A stretch of DNA of 64,000 nt, from the NCBI RefSeq assembly GCF_009932395.1, contig NZ_LSRS01000003.1, forward strand, positions 841,813-905,812. Reading direction: 5' to 3'. Made by a program: the position numbers and the translations under genes. Below are positions 61,728 through 64,000 of this stretch, piece by piece (within the stretch, counting starts at the first letter, position 1; every line of letters begins with the position of its first letter). Source of the DNA: Sporotomaculum syntrophicum (GTDB lineage: Bacteria; Bacillota; Desulfotomaculia; Desulfotomaculales; Desulfallaceae). The notes below the pieces were generated by a model. The model was not told the origin of the DNA. It saw nothing but the letters and a program-made list of their open reading frames with translations, and did not search any database.

Positions 61728-62474
61728 CTACCTGTTCTTGATATAAGTATGCGTTATATGGGGATGACTGGACTTTCGCGACTGAATTTGAAATTGCTTT
61801 AAGGACGAGATTAGTGGGGTAAGTTTGGCAAACCCATAATTCCTGGTATCGAAATCCGGATAACGTTTATTCAACTTCTTCCCTACTTCGCCTAAAAATG
61901 CCCAGCCATTATCGTCTGAAGTTTCGGTGACAATTACCCGGATAGTTTCAATCAGTTCATCGATACTGGCCATGCCTTCTTGCACATCTTCCAATTTTTC
62001 TGCTTTCTTAACTTTAGCTTCATAAGCAGTGGCCGTTACTGAAGCCAAGACCTCCAAATATTTAAATTTTTCACAAGCCGATATAAAAGGTGTCGGCGTC
62101 TTCTTCTCGCCCATACCAATTACATACATACCGGCTTCCCGTAAGCGGGCAGCAAGCCTGGTGAAATCACTATCGCTGGAAACAATGCAAAAACCATCAA
62201 CGTTTCCTGAATACAGTATATCCATCGCATCAATAATCAAGGCCGAATCAGTTGCATTTTTACCTATGGTATAGCTGTACTGCTGAATCGGGGTGATGGA
62301 ATAGTTCAGCAGTACCTTTTTCCAGGAAGACAGCCTGGGTGTCGTCCAATCCCCGTATATCCGCTTATATGTAGGTATCCCGTGGTTAGAGATCTCAGCA
62401 ATTATATATTTGATATACCTGTCCGACACATTATCAGCATCAATTAAAACCGCAATTTTCTTATCACTTTCCAT
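61728..62474 (-). CDS. NYN-domain protein with OST-HTH/LOTUS-like tail
   Basis: A 248-residue LabA/DUF88-type protein. Residues 1-145 form a PIN-like NYN nuclease domain with the acidic residues AVLIDADNVS, ATDSALIIDAMD and VSSDSDFTRLA. The C-terminal 75 residues (DNGWAFLGEVGKKLNKRYPDFDTRNYGFAKLTPLI) match the OST-HTH/LOTUS domain, which binds RNA. It is probably an RNA-processing or decay enzyme. Cytoplasmic. Followed by the big terminator at 61657. Confidence 0.88.
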   Translation of the reverse strand: MESDKKIAVLIDADNVSDRYIKYIIAEISNHGIPTYKRIYGDWTTPRLSSWKKVLLNYSITPIQQYSYTIGKNATDSALIIDAMDILYSGNVDGFCIVSSDSDFTRLAARLREAGMYVIGMGEKKTPTPFISACEKFKYLEVLASVTATAYEAKVKKAEKLEDVQEGMASIDELIETIRVIVTETSDDNGWAFLGEVGKKLNKRYPDFDTRNYGFAKLTPLISSLKQFQIQSRKSSHPHITHTYIKNR

Positions 62475-62494
62475 ATGCTATCCTTTCCTGGACC

Positions 62495-63421
62495 CTACCG
62501 GGCTCGGGCATCACTCAATATAAAATCATGCAGTTGTTGTTTTGTGGCGGCAAGGTCAGATTGCAAGTAATAGACCCCGGCTATATTAGCATTTTGCCAG
62601 TACCCATCCTGGGGAAACCTTTCATGCTCCAGGATGTTAACCTGTTGCGTAAAACAACTCATACCCAGATTAAGTATGGCCGTTTTAGTCATGCTTGTTT
62701 CCACGTACGGTAGTATCCGGGCAACATAATTAGGTAAACTAGTTAAACCATTTTTTTGCACCTTATTAAATACAGCGGCCAGTACTTCCTTTTGCCTATC
62801 AATGCGCACAAAATCATTATCAAATTTGCGATTACTGACATAGGCCAAAACTTGTTCGCCGTCCAATAATTGCTTCCCACTTTTAGTTATGTACTTTGAC
62901 CGGTCATCCATATAATCATTGATAATTTCTCTTTCCTCATCCTGCACATCAATAGTAATACCGCCTAACGCGTCAACAGCCTCCTTTAAGGTGCGAAAGT
63001 CAACGGTAACAAAATCACTGATGCTCGTATTAAAATTTTGATTAATCGTTTTTAAGGCTAACTGGGGGCCGCCATAAGCATAAGCATGATTAATCTTATC
63101 CTCACCATGGCCTTCGATAGGGACAATTAAATCCCTCATTATCGACGACATCTTTATGGTTTGCTGAGCAAAATCAATTGTACAGATAATAATAGTATCA
63201 GAACGGCCATTTTGTGCTCGCTGGTACCTGTCTAAGCCAAACAGCGCTATATTGACAATACCCTCCTGCTTGGGCAGGTTAGTTCCATCGGCTGTTTTTA
63301 TCCCTAAGGCCTTATCTGTTTTATTTATCCGAACATGATCAATTTTATTGATTAAACTATAGGCAAAAGCAGAAGGGATTATTATAAATAATAAGACCAA
63401 CAAAGCAGCTTTTTTAAACAT
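62495..63421 (-). CDS. LytR-CpsA-Psr family protein
   Basis: A 308-residue LCP enzyme with one N-terminal membrane span (ALLVLLFIIIPSAFAYSLI) and the outside LCP domain: LFGLDRYQRAQNGRSDTIIICTID, MSSIMRDLIVPIEGHG, INHAYAYGGP, FVRIDRQKEVL. These enzymes attach polymers such as teichoic acids or capsule from lipid carriers to peptidoglycan. ATG 63421 has GGAG 9 bases upstream; it starts 30 bases after the epimerase gene, so the two form a surface-polysaccharide operon. Confidence 0.9.
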   Translation of the reverse strand: MFKKAALLVLLFIIIPSAFAYSLINKIDHVRINKTDKALGIKTADGTNLPKQEGIVNIALFGLDRYQRAQNGRSDTIIICTIDFAQQTIKMSSIMRDLIVPIEGHGEDKINHAYAYGGPQLALKTINQNFNTSISDFVTVDFRTLKEAVDALGGITIDVQDEEREIINDYMDDRSKYITKSGKQLLDGEQVLAYVSNRKFDNDFVRIDRQKEVLAAVFNKVQKNGLTSLPNYVARILPYVETSMTKTAILNLGMSCFTQQVNILEHERFPQDGYWQNANIAGVYYLQSDLAATKQQLHDFILSDARAR

Positions 63422-63450
63422 AAAGTCATACTCCATTATTTTAATCCACA

Positions 63451-64000
63451 TTAATAAGCGTAATAACTTGTAAACCATTCAGCAAACCTGAGCAGCCCTT
63501 CCTCAATACTGGTGCTGGGTTTGAAACCAAAATCCCGTTCCAACTTGGCAGTGTCTGCGCAGGTCCTGAGCACATCTCCGGGCTGCATGGGCAGAAATAA
63601 TTTGTCCGCCGCTATGTTTCTCCCGGTGGTTTGAGCCAATGCCTTTTCCAGGGTTTTAATGAAATACATCAACTGCTCGGGGTTATTATTGCCGATATTA
63701 TATACCTTGTGTCGCACGCCGGCTTTAGCAGGGGGGTTACCCAGTATCCTTACCACACCGGTAATGATATCATCGATATAGGTAAAGTCCCGGTACATTT
63801 CACCGTGGTTAAAAACAGTAATAGGTTCGCCCTTCATAATCTTCCGACTAAAGGAGAAATAGGCCATATCAGGGCGGCCAAGCGGCCCGTAAACAGTAAA
63901 AAACCTTAAACCAGTAGCGGGTATCTGGTAAAGATGGCTATAAGTGTAAGCCATCAGCTCATTAGATTTTTTTGTAGCGGCATAAAGGGAGATCGGGTGA
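63451..64000 (-). CDS. NAD-dependent sugar epimerase, C-terminal part
   Basis: Runs off the right edge. At least 182 residues remain: the Y-x3-K active site (SLYAATKKSNELMAYTY), GLRFFTVYGPLGRPDMA for substrate binding, and MYRDFTYIDDI near the middle. This matches UDP-glucuronate/UDP-glucose 4-epimerases of the SDR extended class, which make sugar nucleotides for surface polymers. Upstream partner of the LCP gene. Confidence 0.9.
   Translation of the reverse strand, partial: HPISLYAATKKSNELMAYTYSHLYQIPATGLRFFTVYGPLGRPDMAYFSFSRKIMKGEPITVFNHGEMYRDFTYIDDIITGVVRILGNPPAKAGVRHKVYNIGNNNPEQLMYFIKTLEKALAQTTGRNIAADKLFLPMQPGDVLRTCADTAKLERDFGFKPSTSIEEGLLRFAEWFTSYYAY

Overview
The window looks like chromosome of a spore-forming, anaerobic Gram-positive bacterium, most likely a Desulfotomaculum/Pelotomaculum-type member of the Peptococcaceae. 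The evidence is gene content: SpoVT, a PdaB-type deacetylase, a SPOCS-domain protein, lactate permease, a biotin-dependent sodium-pump decarboxylase module, sigma-54 activators, [Fe-S] oxidoreductases and strong AGGAGG-type ribosome binding sites. The species is an inference.

Layout. 1-0.6 kb: end of an insertion sequence (transposase cut by the window edge). 1.1-10.6 kb: azlCD exporter, lactate permease, radical SAM protein, response regulator/histidine kinase fusion, a CDGSH-like protein with four Cys, beta-carbonic anhydrase, SDR, flavodoxin-ferredoxin. 10.8-22.7 kb: an 11.7 kb AT-rich integrated element between two identical tRNA-Val(GAC) genes (84 bp direct repeats). It holds two tyrosine recombinases, a helicase-like protein, a Bro-N protein, three envelope-type proteins of unknown role, an IS4-family element and several cis-acting repeat clusters. 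22.7-34.4 kb: aldo-keto reductase, D,D-carboxypeptidase, PdaB-like deacetylase, a DUF6398-like protein, an S41 protease, then polA-mutM-coaE-lytic transglycosylase and tRNA-Leu(GAG). 34.5-47.5 kb: small hypotheticals, a SPOCS protein with Cys/Pro repeats, a CBS-PAS-sigma54 activator behind two tandem riboswitch-like leaders each with its own terminator, a lipoprotein, a TetR/hydrolase pair, and a run of DNA-repair genes (uvsE, mug, nudC, alkD). 47.6-61.6 kb: a second sigma-54 activator and a metabolic block (biotin carrier, TerC, decarboxylase beta and a 40-residue subunit, glutamate-synthase-like protein, CoA-transferase, Mn-catalase, aconitase), then spoVT. 61.7-64 kb: NYN-domain protein, LCP protein and an NAD-sugar epimerase running off the edge.

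How it fits together. Three GG-N10-GC (-24/-12) promoter candidates lie in front of the biotin carrier operon, the CoA-transferase and the DUF2520 gene, close to two sigma-54 activators, so this carbon-metabolism block may be one sigma-54 regulon. The CBS activator appears to be gated by its own tandem leader RNA. The tRNA-Val element has kept the tRNA split logically between its ends: the right copy has the chromosomal promoter, the left copy has the terminator. Start codons were moved inward from the longest open frame wherever a good ribosome binding site supported it.
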